From contig JACZTL010000003.1 in the NCBI GenBank assembly GCA_022573715.1, forward strand, positions 93,770 through 157,769: a DNA stretch of 64,000 bases. Direction: 5' to 3'. Below, piece after piece: positions 35,939 through 45,590 of this stretch. The DNA comes from Bacteroidota bacterium (lineage in GTDB: Bacteria > Bacteroidota > Ignavibacteria > Ignavibacteriales > Ignavibacteriaceae). The notes under the pieces were generated by a model. It saw only the letters and a list, made by a program, of their open reading frames with translations, was not told where the DNA came from and did no database searches. Numbering within the stretch: the first letter of the stretch is position 1; each line of letters starts with the position of its first letter. A program made the translations under genes and the position numbers.

Positions 35939-36889
35939 TTATTCTTCAATAACCCCCATCTTGCCGAATTTTTCTATTCTGTCTTCTATTAATTTTTCAG
36001 GTTTAATTTTTATTAATTCTTCTAATTCTTCCTTTAATACTTTTTGAAGAATTGCTGCAGCACTTTTATGATCTTTATGCGCACCTCCAATCGGTTCAGG
36101 TATTATTCTATCAATTATTCCTTGTTCTATTAGATCAGGAGCGGTAAGTTTTAGAGCCTCTGCAGCTTGTTCTTTATAATCCCAGGTTCTCCATAAAATA
36201 CTTGAACAAGATTCCGGGCTGATAACAGAATACCAGCAGTTCTCAAGCATTAAAATCCTGTTGCCTAGTCCTATTCCTAGAGCACCGCCGCTGGCACCTT
36301 CGCCAATAATAACTACAATTATCGGGACTTTTAGTCTACTCATTTCAAAAAGATTTTTTGCAATTGCTTCAGCCTGTCCTCTTTCTTCGGCTTCTATTCC
36401 GGGATAAGCGCCGGGTGTATCTATCATTGTTATAATCGGTTTATCGAATTTTTCAGCGAGTTTCATCAACCTTAAAGCTTTTCTGTATCCTTCGGGATTT
36501 GCCATTCCGAAATTTCTATATAGATTTGATTTTGTATCTCTTCCCTTTTGATGCCCGATAATCATAACTTTATATTCATCAAGTTCGGCAAATCCACCGA
36601 CTATCGCTTTGTCATCTTTGAATTGTCTGTCGCCGTGCAGTTCAACAAAATTTTTTGTCATTGCGTAAATATAATCCAGTGTATAAGGTCGGTCGGGATG
36701 TCTTGCAAGTTGAACACGCTGCCATCTTGTTAAATCTTTATAAACCGATTCTTTAAGATGGTTTACTTTATCTTCTATTTTTTTTATCTCTGGTGCAATG
36801 TCGAGGTTATCGGCATATTTCCTCATCTCTTCCAACTTTGCTTCTAATTCATAAATTGGTTTTTCAAAATCTAAAACTGTTTTAGCCAT
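35939..36889 (-). CDS. accA: Acetyl-CoA carboxylase carboxyltransferase alpha subunit
   Basis: AccA (316 residues) forms with AccD the carboxyltransferase that makes malonyl-CoA for fatty acid synthesis. Conserved blocks are [80 protein letters not shown] and [20 protein letters not shown]. Length is normal. Its first 8 bases overlap the end of the upstream glycosyltransferase fusion, so this housekeeping gene is transcribed from the end of the sugar cluster. Confidence 0.98.
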   Translation of the reverse strand: MAKTVLDFEKPIYELEAKLEEMRKYADNLDIAPEIKKIEDKVNHLKESVYKDLTRWQRVQLARHPDRPYTLDYIYAMTKNFVELHGDRQFKDDKAIVGGFAELDEYKVMIIGHQKGRDTKSNLYRNFGMANPEGYRKALRLMKLAEKFDKPIITMIDTPGAYPGIEAEERGQAEAIAKNLFEMSRLKVPIIVVIIGEGASGGALGIGLGNRILMLENCWYSVISPESCSSILWRTWDYKEQAAEALKLTAPDLIEQGIIDRIIPEPIGGAHKDHKSAAAILQKVLKEELEELIKIKPEKLIEDRIEKFGKMGVIEE

Positions 36890-38885
36890 TTTGTTTTCTC
36901 TTCCTCATCTTTAACAATGTTCTTCTGATAATATCCAAATCAAGCCAAATATTTTGATTACGTGCATAAAATATATCTAATTTTTCTTCGGTGTTTTTTT
37001 CTTCTCCTTCTGTGTACCAAAGTCCCGTCAACCCTTTTTTACCTTTATAAAAACTAGAATTATTTTCAGATGTAATCTTCGGTCCTACAAAGCTGACTTT
37101 ACCGGAAAAAATAGAAGGAACATTTAATATAATATTAACAAATTCAGAATTCTTTTTTTTGCAACTGAAAAATAAATATATAAAAGGATAAATGAAAAAC
37201 AAAATCGTTAAACTTACTAAATAATCAAATAATACTTTTATTTGTTTGTGAGGAAATTGATTTATGTTATAGTTAAGTTCAATAACAGGAACATCATCCA
37301 ACATTTCGACAGAAGTTTTGCCGACGATATAATCCAAATTTTTACCAACCAATTTAAATTCAACACCAAGGTTTTTACAATCTGAAACAATTTTCATTAT
37401 TTGCGAATATGATAAATCAGAGGTGGAGAATACAACTTCATTAATTTTTTCTTCCCTAATTACTTTTGTTATGTTTTCAATACTTCCTATAATGTTATAT
37501 TGGTTAATACTTTCCCCGACCTTGCTAAAAGATTGGCTAATCAATCCAACAACAGAATAAAGCCTGACTGAATTACTTTCTAGTTTTTTTGCAATGTTAA
37601 CCGAAAATTCGTCAACACCGATAATTAAAGTTCTTCTTTGTTTTATTTCATCGTTTAATAATCCTGTTTTAGAAGATAATCTGAATATAAGTCTCCATAG
37701 GATAATAAGAACAGAAAACATTGAATATGCTATAAGAACAACCGCCCTGCTGTATGCAAATTGTTTTAGAAAAAATGTTAATGAAGTTAATATTAAAAAA
37801 CCTGCAAGTATACTGCCGATATTTCTAAAGATTGAAAGCTTATCTTTTTGATAAACTCCTGAAACAGACGATACAAATAATTGAATAAACAAAGGAACGG
37901 TATAAATAAAAATTAAATTATTTGAAGGAAATCCTGACCACCCATTATATCCTATGTAAATTTTTTCTGCAGTAAAAAGTGAAAGGTCAAAAAAGAGGAA
38001 GTCTAAAAATATTGCCCAAATTATTAGCTTGTATTTTCCAAGAAAAGAAATAAATCCACGGACCAATATAGCGGTGCGTAAAATAAACTTGACAATAAAC
38101 GATGTTGAATAGTGTTTCTTTACAAACAAATGCATTGCATTATAAAATATTCTTGTTTCATCAATGGAGCTTCTTTTTGTACTTTCACCTTTGTAATGAA
38201 TTATTTGAGTTGAAGCAACATAAAATATATTATAGCCGGCTTTCTGTATACTAAAACAATACGCGAGATCTTCTCCGTACATAAAATATTCTTCGTCAAG
38301 TCCGCCTATTTCTTCATAAACCTTTCTTGTAAACATCATAAAAGAACCGGACACGGCATCTACTTCATAAGATTTATTTTCATCAAGATAAGTAAGATTA
38401 TACCGGGCAAATATTTTAGATTTTGGAAACAGAGTACTTAACCCCGTAACTTTACAAAATGAAGTCCACGGACCCGGAAAGCTTCTCCTGCATGCAAGCT
38501 GAAGTGTACCATCAGGATTTAATATTTTACATCCTGCCAAACCTACATTCGAATGTGATTCAAAAAAATTTATCATCTCGGTAAGAGTATCTTCGCTAAC
38601 CAATGTATCTGGATTTATAAGCAATAGGTATTTTCCTTTTGAAATTTTTAGTCCTAAATTATTTGCTTTACTGAAACCAAGATTTTTTTTATTGTTGATG
38701 AGAGTTACTTGCAAAAAATTATTTCTGATTAATTCAACGCTTCCGTCGGTAGAAGCATTATCAACAATTATAATTTCGTGCGTTATATTTTTTAATGCTT
38801 TATCCAAAGAAAGGAGAAGACTTTGAAGAAAATCCTTAACATTATAATTAACTATTATAACTGAAAGATCAATTTGAATGTTCAT
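36882..38885 (-). CDS. GT2 glycosyltransferase fused to a degenerate phosphoglycosyl transferase
   Basis: Residues 1-250 or so are a GT2 domain ([38 protein letters not shown]) related to rhamnosyl-type transferases. Residues about 270-400 hold membrane helices. Residues about 415-540 form a Rossmann-like domain ([19 protein letters not shown]) as in WbaP/WcaJ proteins. The final 100 residues retain the membrane re-entrant start ([20 protein letters not shown]), [17 protein letters not shown] and the [14 protein letters not shown] end of a bacterial sugar transferase. The central catalytic part is missing: only about 25 residues separate the helix from SFVGP instead of about 80, and the Asp-Glu dyad is absent. 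The product is therefore probably an active GT2 on a dead PGT scaffold. It overlaps the DPM1-like gene by 1 base and accA by 8. Confidence 0.82.
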   Translation of the reverse strand: MNIQIDLSVIIVNYNVKDFLQSLLLSLDKALKNITHEIIIVDNASTDGSVELIRNNFLQVTLINNKKNLGFSKANNLGLKISKGKYLLLINPDTLVSEDTLTEMINFFESHSNVGLAGCKILNPDGTLQLACRRSFPGPWTSFCKVTGLSTLFPKSKIFARYNLTYLDENKSYEVDAVSGSFMMFTRKVYEEIGGLDEEYFMYGEDLAYCFSIQKAGYNIFYVASTQIIHYKGESTKRSSIDETRIFYNAMHLFVKKHYSTSFIVKFILRTAILVRGFISFLGKYKLIIWAIFLDFLFFDLSLFTAEKIYIGYNGWSGFPSNNLIFIYTVPLFIQLFVSSVSGVYQKDKLSIFRNIGSILAGFLILTSLTFFLKQFAYSRAVVLIAYSMFSVLIILWRLIFRLSSKTGLLNDEIKQRRTLIIGVDEFSVNIAKKLESNSVRLYSVVGLISQSFSKVGESINQYNIIGSIENITKVIREEKINEVVFSTSDLSYSQIMKIVSDCKNLGVEFKLVGKNLDYIVGKTSVEMLDDVPVIELNYNINQFPHKQIKVLFDYLVSLTILFFIYPFIYLFFSCKKKNSEFVNIILNVPSIFSGKVSFVGPKITSENNSSFYKGKKGLTGLWYTEGEEKNTEEKLDIFYARNQNIWLDLDIIRRTLLKMRKRKQNG

Positions 38886-39610
38886 TAGAGACGTCCGAAT
38901 ATACTACGTATTCTTAATTTCCAAACCATAAAAATTGCTTCGTGAACAATTTTTTTAGACATTTTAGAATGACCTTCGGTACGGTCAATAAATATGATAG
39001 GAATTTCACAAATTTTATAACCTTTTTTCCACGCCTTAAATGTCATTTCAATCTGAAAAGCATAGCCGTTGGATTTTACTTTATCCAAATCAATTGCTTC
39101 AATAACTTCTCTTCTAAAACATTTAAAACCACTGGTTGCATCGCAAATTTTTAATCCCGTAATATAGCGTGAATAACCGTTTGCAAAATAGCTTAATAAC
39201 AATCTTTTCATGGGCCAGTTTACTACATTTACACCTTTTTTATAGCGACTGCCTAAAACTAAATCACATGTTTTAATTTCCTTCAAAAAATTTTTTATTT
39301 CTTTAGGATCGTGAGAGAAATCGGCATCCATTTCAAATATAAAATCATATTGATTCTTTAATGCAAATTTAAATCCTTCAATATAAGCAGTTCCTAACCC
39401 TAATTTAGCTTTGCGGGTTATTAACTTAACCCTGTCAGTAGTTTGCATAAGTTCTTTTATATATTTACTTGTTCCATCAGGTGAGTTATCATCTACAACT
39501 AAAACGTCTAGATCATACTTCTCATAACGGGAAAGTATTTCAGGAACTAATTTTGGAACATTAGCAAGTTCATTATAAGTTGGTATTATAATTAATGATT
39601 TTTCTGACAT
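38885..39610 (-). CDS. DPM1-like polyprenyl-phosphate glycosyltransferase (GT2)
   Basis: This 241-residue GT2 enzyme has LIIIPTYNELANVPKLVPEI, VVDDNSPDGTSKYIKEL, the metal-binding EMDADFSHDP, LVLGSRYKKG and the C-terminal IPIIFIDRTEGHSKMSK, all characteristic of dolichyl/undecaprenyl-phosphate mannosyl- or glucosyltransferases. It lacks C-terminal membrane helices, so it is the soluble, peripheral DPM1 type. It probably charges a lipid carrier with one sugar on the cytoplasmic face. It follows the phosphoglycosyl transferase gene by 60 bases. Confidence 0.92.
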   Translation of the reverse strand: MSEKSLIIIPTYNELANVPKLVPEILSRYEKYDLDVLVVDDNSPDGTSKYIKELMQTTDRVKLITRKAKLGLGTAYIEGFKFALKNQYDFIFEMDADFSHDPKEIKNFLKEIKTCDLVLGSRYKKGVNVVNWPMKRLLLSYFANGYSRYITGLKICDATSGFKCFRREVIEAIDLDKVKSNGYAFQIEMTFKAWKKGYKICEIPIIFIDRTEGHSKMSKKIVHEAIFMVWKLRIRSIFGRL

Positions 39611-39670
39611 TTAATTAATGTTAATAATTATAAAATACATGAAAATTATACTTTAAATCTAACTCATATT

Positions 39671-41074
39671 TTATTTGTAATGCTTTTGCCCCAATAATAC
39701 TATAAAAACTGTTCTAAATAATATTTTTATATCCATTCTTAGAGACATATTTTCAATATAGAATAAATCATATTTTAATTTAACTTTAACATCCTCAATA
39801 TTTTCGTCGTATTTATGTTTTATCTGTGCCCAACCAGTTATTCCGGGTCTTACTTTCAATCTTCTTTTGTAATATGGAATTTCACTCGCAAGTCTATCTA
39901 CAAAGAACGGTCTCTCCGGTCTTGGTCCAACCATACTCATTTCACCTTTTAATACATTTATCATTTGCGGAATTTCATCAATACGCAGTATTCTTAAAAT
40001 TTTACCAACTCTTGTAATTCGAGGATCATTTTTTTGCGACCAAACAGGTCCGCTTTGCTCTTCGGCATCTTCAAACATTGATCTGAATTTATATATCTTA
40101 AAAATTTTACCGTCAAGCCCACATCTTGTTTGTCTAAAAAAAGCAGGTCCATTACTATCTAATTTTATAGCAATCCCTGATAACAAAGAAATCGGAAGTG
40201 ATACAATAAGTGTTATAAGAGAAACAAAAATATCCATTAGCCTTTTTACTTTCTTTTCCCATTCCGGCATTATCTCGGGCATCAAATCAATTAAAGGAAT
40301 TCCATAAAGTTGTGATGTTCTTGCCTGTCCGGCAAGAATTTCATACAAATCGGGCACTATTTTAAGTCCCACTTGTTTTGATGAACACTGACCTAATATA
40401 TCAATCAATATATTATCATCCTTTTTGTCGAGTGCAATAATTACTTCTTCTATAGAATAGTCATCTATATATTTAATTAATGAAGACGTAGAACCGATAA
40501 CTTTTGTGCCTTTGTATTCTTTGCCAATATTCTCCTCTTCTACCGCGACAAAACCGGAAACATCAAATCCTAAAGCTCTATGACTTTCAATCTGCTCTAA
40601 TACTTCTTTCGCTTTAGAGTTAAAACCTATAATTAGAGAATTTTTCCTACCGAAACCATTAATCAATAATTTCCTTTGAACGTATCTAACCAGCAGTCTT
40701 CCTGAACCCACAAATGTAAGAAACATACCCCAGTAAATAAAAATGAGTGTTCTTGAACCTGAACTTACACCGTGAAGTGAGTCATCAATATAGATTGTGA
40801 AGAACAGTATAAAAATACCGATAAATGAAGATTTGAATAGTGTAGAAAGTTCGTCAAAACGGGATGTAGCGAACCAGGTTTTGTACATCCCGACAAACAA
40901 AAAGATAAAGAACCAATAAAGATAAAGTATGTATGAAGTAATTAAAAAATCGGGACGAATAGTAAAAGAGAATAAACCTGACTCTACCCGAAAAACAAAA
41001 TAAAAATAACCTGCTGAATAAATAGCAATAAAATCTACTACGAGTACAAATATTTTTTCGAGTTTTTTATTCAT
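39671..41074 (-). CDS. Polyprenyl-phosphate sugar phosphotransferase (WbaP/WcaJ family)
   Basis: This initiating enzyme (467 residues) puts the first sugar-1-phosphate on undecaprenyl phosphate. It has about four N-terminal helices, a Rossmann-like central domain (RKNSLIIGFNSKAKEVLEQI), a fifth membrane element (VKRLMDIFVSLITLIVSLPI) and the full catalytic domain: GPAFFRQTRCGLDGKIFKIY, KFRSM, RILRIDEIPQ with the Asp-Glu dyad, EMSMVGPRPERPFF, RPGITGWAQI. It fits the exopolysaccharide polyprenyl glycosylphosphotransferase family. The sugar is unknown (glucose or galactose in relatives). It is the intact counterpart of the degenerate domain two genes downstream. Confidence 0.93.
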   Translation of the reverse strand: MNKKLEKIFVLVVDFIAIYSAGYFYFVFRVESGLFSFTIRPDFLITSYILYLYWFFIFLFVGMYKTWFATSRFDELSTLFKSSFIGIFILFFTIYIDDSLHGVSSGSRTLIFIYWGMFLTFVGSGRLLVRYVQRKLLINGFGRKNSLIIGFNSKAKEVLEQIESHRALGFDVSGFVAVEEENIGKEYKGTKVIGSTSSLIKYIDDYSIEEVIIALDKKDDNILIDILGQCSSKQVGLKIVPDLYEILAGQARTSQLYGIPLIDLMPEIMPEWEKKVKRLMDIFVSLITLIVSLPISLLSGIAIKLDSNGPAFFRQTRCGLDGKIFKIYKFRSMFEDAEEQSGPVWSQKNDPRITRVGKILRILRIDEIPQMINVLKGEMSMVGPRPERPFFVDRLASEIPYYKRRLKVRPGITGWAQIKHKYDENIEDVKVKLKYDLFYIENMSLRMDIKILFRTVFIVLLGQKHYK

Positions 41075-41220
41075 AAACTAGATTCGAAATTTTATTGTTT
41101 TTTTATTTATAATTTCCTAAAATAAAAACTTTCTGTTACCTATTACTTTAAAACCCAAAGCAAAGTTAACCTTTCAAGCATCAATTATTCTAAATTTGTA
41201 TTTCATTATTAAACAATATT

Positions 41221-42279
41221 TTAATAATTATAAAACTTTTTAAACCAACTAATAAATTTTGGAATTCCTATATCAATTGTAGTTTCCGGTTTATAGTCAA
41301 AATCATTTTTAAAATCAGTTATATCCGCCCAAGTTTTGACCACATCACCAGGTTGCATCGGTAAGAAATTTATATTTGCTTTAACTCCAATAGACTTTTC
41401 TATTTCTCTAATAAAATCGAGTAGTTTAACAGGCTTACAATTTCCTAAATTATACAACTTATATGGAGCAATAGAAGAAGAAGGTTCGGGAGTTTTACTC
41501 GTCCATTGGTAATTTTTTTTTGGAGGATTATCTATAACCTGTATAATCCCTTTTACAACGTCACCCACATAAGTAAAATCTCTTTCCATCTCACCATTAT
41601 TAAATACATCAAGGGCTTTACCCTCATATATTGACTTAGCAAAAATAAAATAAGACATATCAGGTCTTCCCCATTCACCATAAACAGTAAAAAAACGCAA
41701 ACCTGTTGTTGGGATGTTAAATAAGTAACTATAAGAATGAGCCATTAATTCATTAGCTTTTTTAGTTGCTGCATATAAACTAACAGGGTGATCTACATTC
41801 GCATTAATTGAATAAGGCATCATTTTGTTTAATCCATAAACTGAAGAACTACTTGCAAATACAAGATGTTCTATTTCATAATTTCTACAATTTTCTAATA
41901 TATTTAAAAAACCGGAAATATTACTATCTGTATATGCATATGGATTAACTAAAGAAAACCTTACACCTGTTTGTGCGGCAAGATTTATAACTATTTTAAT
42001 ATTATTTTCTGAAAATAATTTTTTCATATTTTCTTTATCATTTAGATCAATTTTAATAAACTTATAGATATCAAATATTTCACTATTTATATATTGGTTA
42101 TATTTAATTTTTTTTGAAATAATTCCCAATTCTTTTAATCTGCTAATCTTTAATTTTACATCGCAATAATCATTAATATTATCTAAACCAATAACATTAT
42201 TCCCTCTTAAAAGTAATTCTCTAACAAGATGGTAACCAATAAATCCGGCTGAACCAGTAACTAATATTTTTTTATTCAT
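41221..42279 (-). CDS. UDP-glucuronate 4-epimerase-like NAD-dependent epimerase
   Basis: This extended SDR (352 residues) has the NAD motif TGSAGFIGYHLV, VINLAAQTGVRFSLVNPYAY, the catalytic Ser/Tyr/Lys in FASSSSVYGLNKMMP and SLYAATKKANELMAHSYSYL, and GLRFFTVYGEWGRPDMSYFI. This set is typical of UDP-glucuronate 4-epimerases, which make UDP-galacturonate for capsule or LPS. UDP-glucose 4-epimerase is less likely because of the QTGVR and WGRPDM motifs. It lies inside the sugar cluster with somewhat larger gaps on each side (94 and 146 bases). Confidence 0.88.
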   Translation of the reverse strand: MNKKILVTGSAGFIGYHLVRELLLRGNNVIGLDNINDYCDVKLKISRLKELGIISKKIKYNQYINSEIFDIYKFIKIDLNDKENMKKLFSENNIKIVINLAAQTGVRFSLVNPYAYTDSNISGFLNILENCRNYEIEHLVFASSSSVYGLNKMMPYSINANVDHPVSLYAATKKANELMAHSYSYLFNIPTTGLRFFTVYGEWGRPDMSYFIFAKSIYEGKALDVFNNGEMERDFTYVGDVVKGIIQVIDNPPKKNYQWTSKTPEPSSSIAPYKLYNLGNCKPVKLLDFIREIEKSIGVKANINFLPMQPGDVVKTWADITDFKNDFDYKPETTIDIGIPKFISWFKKFYNY

Positions 42280-42373
42280 TATAAATTCATCACAAGTTTA
42301 ATTAAATATTAATTAATAATTTTTTAAAGATTGCACATTCTAATGTAATACGAGAAATAAATTAAAATGAATT

Positions 42374-43561
42374 TTACTTAATGCTTTTTTTTAATAATTC
42401 TTGATATAATTTATGATTCTTCTCTACCATAGCACTAATGCTAAAATCATCCTTAATATTATTTTTAGCATAATTGCCGAATTCGATAATTTTATCTCTA
42501 TGCTGAATTAAGTCAATTATTTTTTCAGTTAATATTTCAATATTCATTGGTTCTATTAAATATCCGTTTTTACCATTTTCTATTATTTCATGAGCTCCAT
42601 CAAGATCAAATGAAATTACGGGTTTACCCATTAACATTGATTGTGTAAAAACTCTTGGTAAACCTTCTAATAAGGCAGTATGTACAACAATATCAATTAA
42701 AGAAATAACAGAAGGCATTTCATTAGTTGGGATTAGACCAGTAAAAATTATTTTATCATTTAATCTTTTTTTATCAATAAATTTTAACAGTTCATTTTTA
42801 TTCTCACCATCACCAACAAATAAAAGTTTAAGATTAGGTATTTGCTTGCACACTTTTTCAAATGCTTGAAGTAAATAGATATGTCCTTTTATTACTGATA
42901 AACGAGCAATTTTACCAATCACAATATCATTAGCAGTTAAACCAAATTTATCTTTTATTTTATAATTATTAGATGAATCAAAGTTTTTAAAATTTTCTAT
43001 ATTAAAACCACTTCTTATTACAACAAATTTTTCCCTTGGAGCAATTTTATCTTTTACCATTTCATCAACAATTGTATATGTTACAGAAACAATTTTATCA
43101 CAAAATAGTGACGCAAATCTTTCAATACTCTTATAAAGTGTTTGAATAAACCAGTTTTGAAAACGGTGATATGGTTTAGCATGATTATGATGAATTATGA
43201 TAGGAGTTTTTGCCAACCAAGCTGCAATTCGACCAACTATACCTGCTTTTGAACTGTGAGTATGAACAATATCATAATTGTTTTTTTTTATAAAAAAATA
43301 TAATTGAAAAATTACAAGTATGTCACTAAGAGGTGCAATATCTCGTTTAAGATTATTAAAAGTTAGTACTGATAAATTTAATTTTTTACATATACTATAC
43401 ATACTTCCTTCAGAGGAAATATTAGGACCGGTAATTATATCAACATCATACCCCCTCTTAATTAAACCATCTACAGTAAATATAGTATTCTCAGTAGCTC
43501 CGCCAACACTAAACAGAGTAATAATATGTAAAACTTTTTTCCTTGTATTGCAATTCTCCAA
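42374..43561 (-). CDS. Glycosyltransferase family 4
   Basis: This GT-B transferase (395 residues) has an N-terminal VLHIITLFSVGGATENTIF acceptor-domain start, DIVHTHSSKAGIVGRIAAWL, and the C-terminal donor site IGKIARLSVIKGHIYLLQAF and LEGLPRVFTQSMLMGKPVIS with the retaining EX7E-type segment. It should add one sugar to the lipid-linked repeat unit in the cytoplasm. The start is TTG, two bases after the preceding gene's stop. Donor and acceptor are unknown. Confidence 0.88.
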   Translation of the reverse strand: MENCNTRKKVLHIITLFSVGGATENTIFTVDGLIKRGYDVDIITGPNISSEGSMYSICKKLNLSVLTFNNLKRDIAPLSDILVIFQLYFFIKKNNYDIVHTHSSKAGIVGRIAAWLAKTPIIIHHNHAKPYHRFQNWFIQTLYKSIERFASLFCDKIVSVTYTIVDEMVKDKIAPREKFVVIRSGFNIENFKNFDSSNNYKIKDKFGLTANDIVIGKIARLSVIKGHIYLLQAFEKVCKQIPNLKLLFVGDGENKNELLKFIDKKRLNDKIIFTGLIPTNEMPSVISLIDIVVHTALLEGLPRVFTQSMLMGKPVISFDLDGAHEIIENGKNGYLIEPMNIEILTEKIIDLIQHRDKIIEFGNYAKNNIKDDFSISAMVEKNHKLYQELLKKSIK

Positions 43562-43563
43562 AC

Positions 43564-44625
43564 TTATACCCGTAAAAGTTCATTAAAATAATCTATTAAT
43601 TTAACAACATTTCTTTGTAATGAATATTTTTCTTCAACAAATCTTCTCCCATTTTTTCCCATTTTTAACATTAATTCTTTATCGTCTTTTAATAATCTTA
43701 TATATTTTATCCATTCATCTGTACTATTTGCTTGAAAACCATTAACCCCATTTATAATTATTTCTCTATTAACTCCTACAGGTGAGCCTATAACTGGAAG
43801 ATTACAAGATAAATATTGAATTAATTTAAAACCACATTTACCTCTTTCCCAAGAATTGTCAGGCAAAGGCATAATACCGACATCAAATTTTGATATTTCT
43901 TCTACCTCAGTATTTTCATCCCATTTAATATAATTTATAGATACACTGTTTATCTTAATTTTATTAGCTCCAATTAAATTAATTCGAATGTCTTTGTCCA
44001 GTGATACTTCTTTTAGCGCATCTTCTATTATCTTCAGATAATTTGCTGTACCAGGTGAACCTATCCAGCCAATAGTAAAAACATCATCTTTAATTGGGTT
44101 TGAATTTTTAAATTTGTTTATATCAACAACAGTTGGAAATAATTTAACATTTCTATTAGTCAATTTTGCTCTTTCAAGTAAATAATTATTACCTGCTAAA
44201 ACCATGTCTGCGTATTCCATTACTGAGTCAATTTTATTTTTTAATAAGTTTCTTATAAAGAAGCTATTATTTTGATCATATCTATGGAAAAAAGCATCAT
44301 CATAATCAGCAACTATTTTGATATTCCCTCTTACCAAAATATTTTCAAACACTGATGGTATCCAAGGAAACAGTTCTTGCTGCAGCCATATTAGATCAAA
44401 ATTATTTTTGTTTAGAATTTGAATTATTCTTTTAATATATCCTTGTATAATTTCACTGACAGGTAAAGGCGTTTTATCGTATAAAGATCTAATATAATTA
44501 TTACTTAAAAGTGGTTTGACCGTTACATCCCATCCTTGGGCATTAAGGTATGGAATGTATTGATAAAAACGATAACGGCTGCTTGCTCCTTGAGGTTCAT
44601 ATCTTGGTAAGATAAGTATTTTCAT
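43564..44625 (-). CDS. Glycosyltransferase family 4 (second)
   Basis: This GT-B protein (353 residues) begins KILILPRYEPQGASSRYRFY, with a donor-domain signature FTIGWIGSPGTANYLKIIED and KCGFKLIQYLSCNLPVIGSP. The start of the N-terminal domain (PQGASSRYR) resembles GT4 enzymes acting on surface polysaccharides. It is packed directly against its neighbours (0 and 2 bases), so the genes are surely cotranscribed. Specificity is unknown. Confidence 0.86.
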   Translation of the reverse strand: MKILILPRYEPQGASSRYRFYQYIPYLNAQGWDVTVKPLLSNNYIRSLYDKTPLPVSEIIQGYIKRIIQILNKNNFDLIWLQQELFPWIPSVFENILVRGNIKIVADYDDAFFHRYDQNNSFFIRNLLKNKIDSVMEYADMVLAGNNYLLERAKLTNRNVKLFPTVVDINKFKNSNPIKDDVFTIGWIGSPGTANYLKIIEDALKEVSLDKDIRINLIGANKIKINSVSINYIKWDENTEVEEISKFDVGIMPLPDNSWERGKCGFKLIQYLSCNLPVIGSPVGVNREIIINGVNGFQANSTDEWIKYIRLLKDDKELMLKMGKNGRRFVEEKYSLQRNVVKLIDYFNELLRV

Positions 44626-45573
44626 TTATGCTGACTTTTTCAAAAACTTATTAAAGAAAATCGACTTATAAAGTTCCCTATAAGCCTTAAAAATTTCACT
44701 TATAGTGTGAAAAGAACCAGTTAAAACAGCACCAAATATTCTTGCAATGGGTTCCAACATAAGAACAACGAAAGAAACTATAATAAATGATCTGTAATTA
44801 AAATGCTTCTGTACAAAAAGAATTTTACTTTGTAAATTAAAAAACATTCTTTTAGCTTTTACATTTTTTGTGACACCACCCCCTTTATGATAAATATGCA
44901 CATCAGCTAAGTAATAACTAAAGTAAGCTTTTTTTCTTGCTCTTAATGCTAAATCTAAATCTTCGTAATAAACAAAAAATCTTTCATCATATCCTTCTAA
45001 ATCTTCAAATAGTTTTCTTCGAATCAAATAAAAAGAACCCATTACCTGATCAACAATTCTGTTTTTTTTATGATCCCATTCTGAAATAAAATGACCAGAA
45101 ACTATATTAGGAAATAATTTGTCAATACCTAAAGATCTGTATATCAAGGTAATTGGAGTAGGAAACCTTGCACAATTACGGCTTATTTCATTTTTATCGT
45201 TTAGTATTTGAATTCCAATAATTCCAATATTTTTATTTTCTTCTTTTTCCATAAACTCTATTGGTACAGATAAAGAATTTTCATAAAGTTGTGTATCCGG
45301 ATTAAGCATTAGTAAATAATCGGCATCACTTCCCTTTGCTCCTTGATTACTTGCTTTAGCAAAGCCTATATTTTTTGTGTTCTTTATTATTTTGATAGGT
45401 AATTCGTTTATGTCAATTTTTTCAAGTGAACTGTCTATAGATGCATTATCAACAATAAATACATTACTTAAAATAAAATTTTTATTTATCGCCTTTTTTA
45501 TCGAACTTACACATTCATATAAATAGTCACCGGCATTCCAATTTACAATTACTACGTCAAGTTTTGGGGGCAT
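44626..45573 (-). CDS. GT2 glycosyltransferase, rhamnosyltransferase-like
   Basis: This 315-residue protein has a GT2 domain (LDVVIVNWNAGDYLYECVSS, FIVDNASIDSSLEKI, NIGFAKASNQGAKGSDADYL, LNPDTQL, FVYYEDLDLALRARK) and a C-terminal membrane-associated stretch (FIIVSFVVLMLEPIARIFGA). It resembles dTDP-rhamnosyltransferases of the WbbL type, but donor specificity cannot be fixed. It lies between the polymerase and GT4 genes. Confidence 0.88.
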   Translation of the reverse strand: MPPKLDVVIVNWNAGDYLYECVSSIKKAINKNFILSNVFIVDNASIDSSLEKIDINELPIKIIKNTKNIGFAKASNQGAKGSDADYLLMLNPDTQLYENSLSVPIEFMEKEENKNIGIIGIQILNDKNEISRNCARFPTPITLIYRSLGIDKLFPNIVSGHFISEWDHKKNRIVDQVMGSFYLIRRKLFEDLEGYDERFFVYYEDLDLALRARKKAYFSYYLADVHIYHKGGGVTKNVKAKRMFFNLQSKILFVQKHFNYRSFIIVSFVVLMLEPIARIFGAVLTGSFHTISEIFKAYRELYKSIFFNKFLKKSA

Positions 45574-45590
45574 TCCAACAATCTTTTTAT

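Noticed and set aside
36882..38885. Reading the PGT part of the GT2 fusion as an active initiating transferase
   Set aside because: The Asp-Glu dyad and about 55 residues around it are missing, although the ends of the domain are present.
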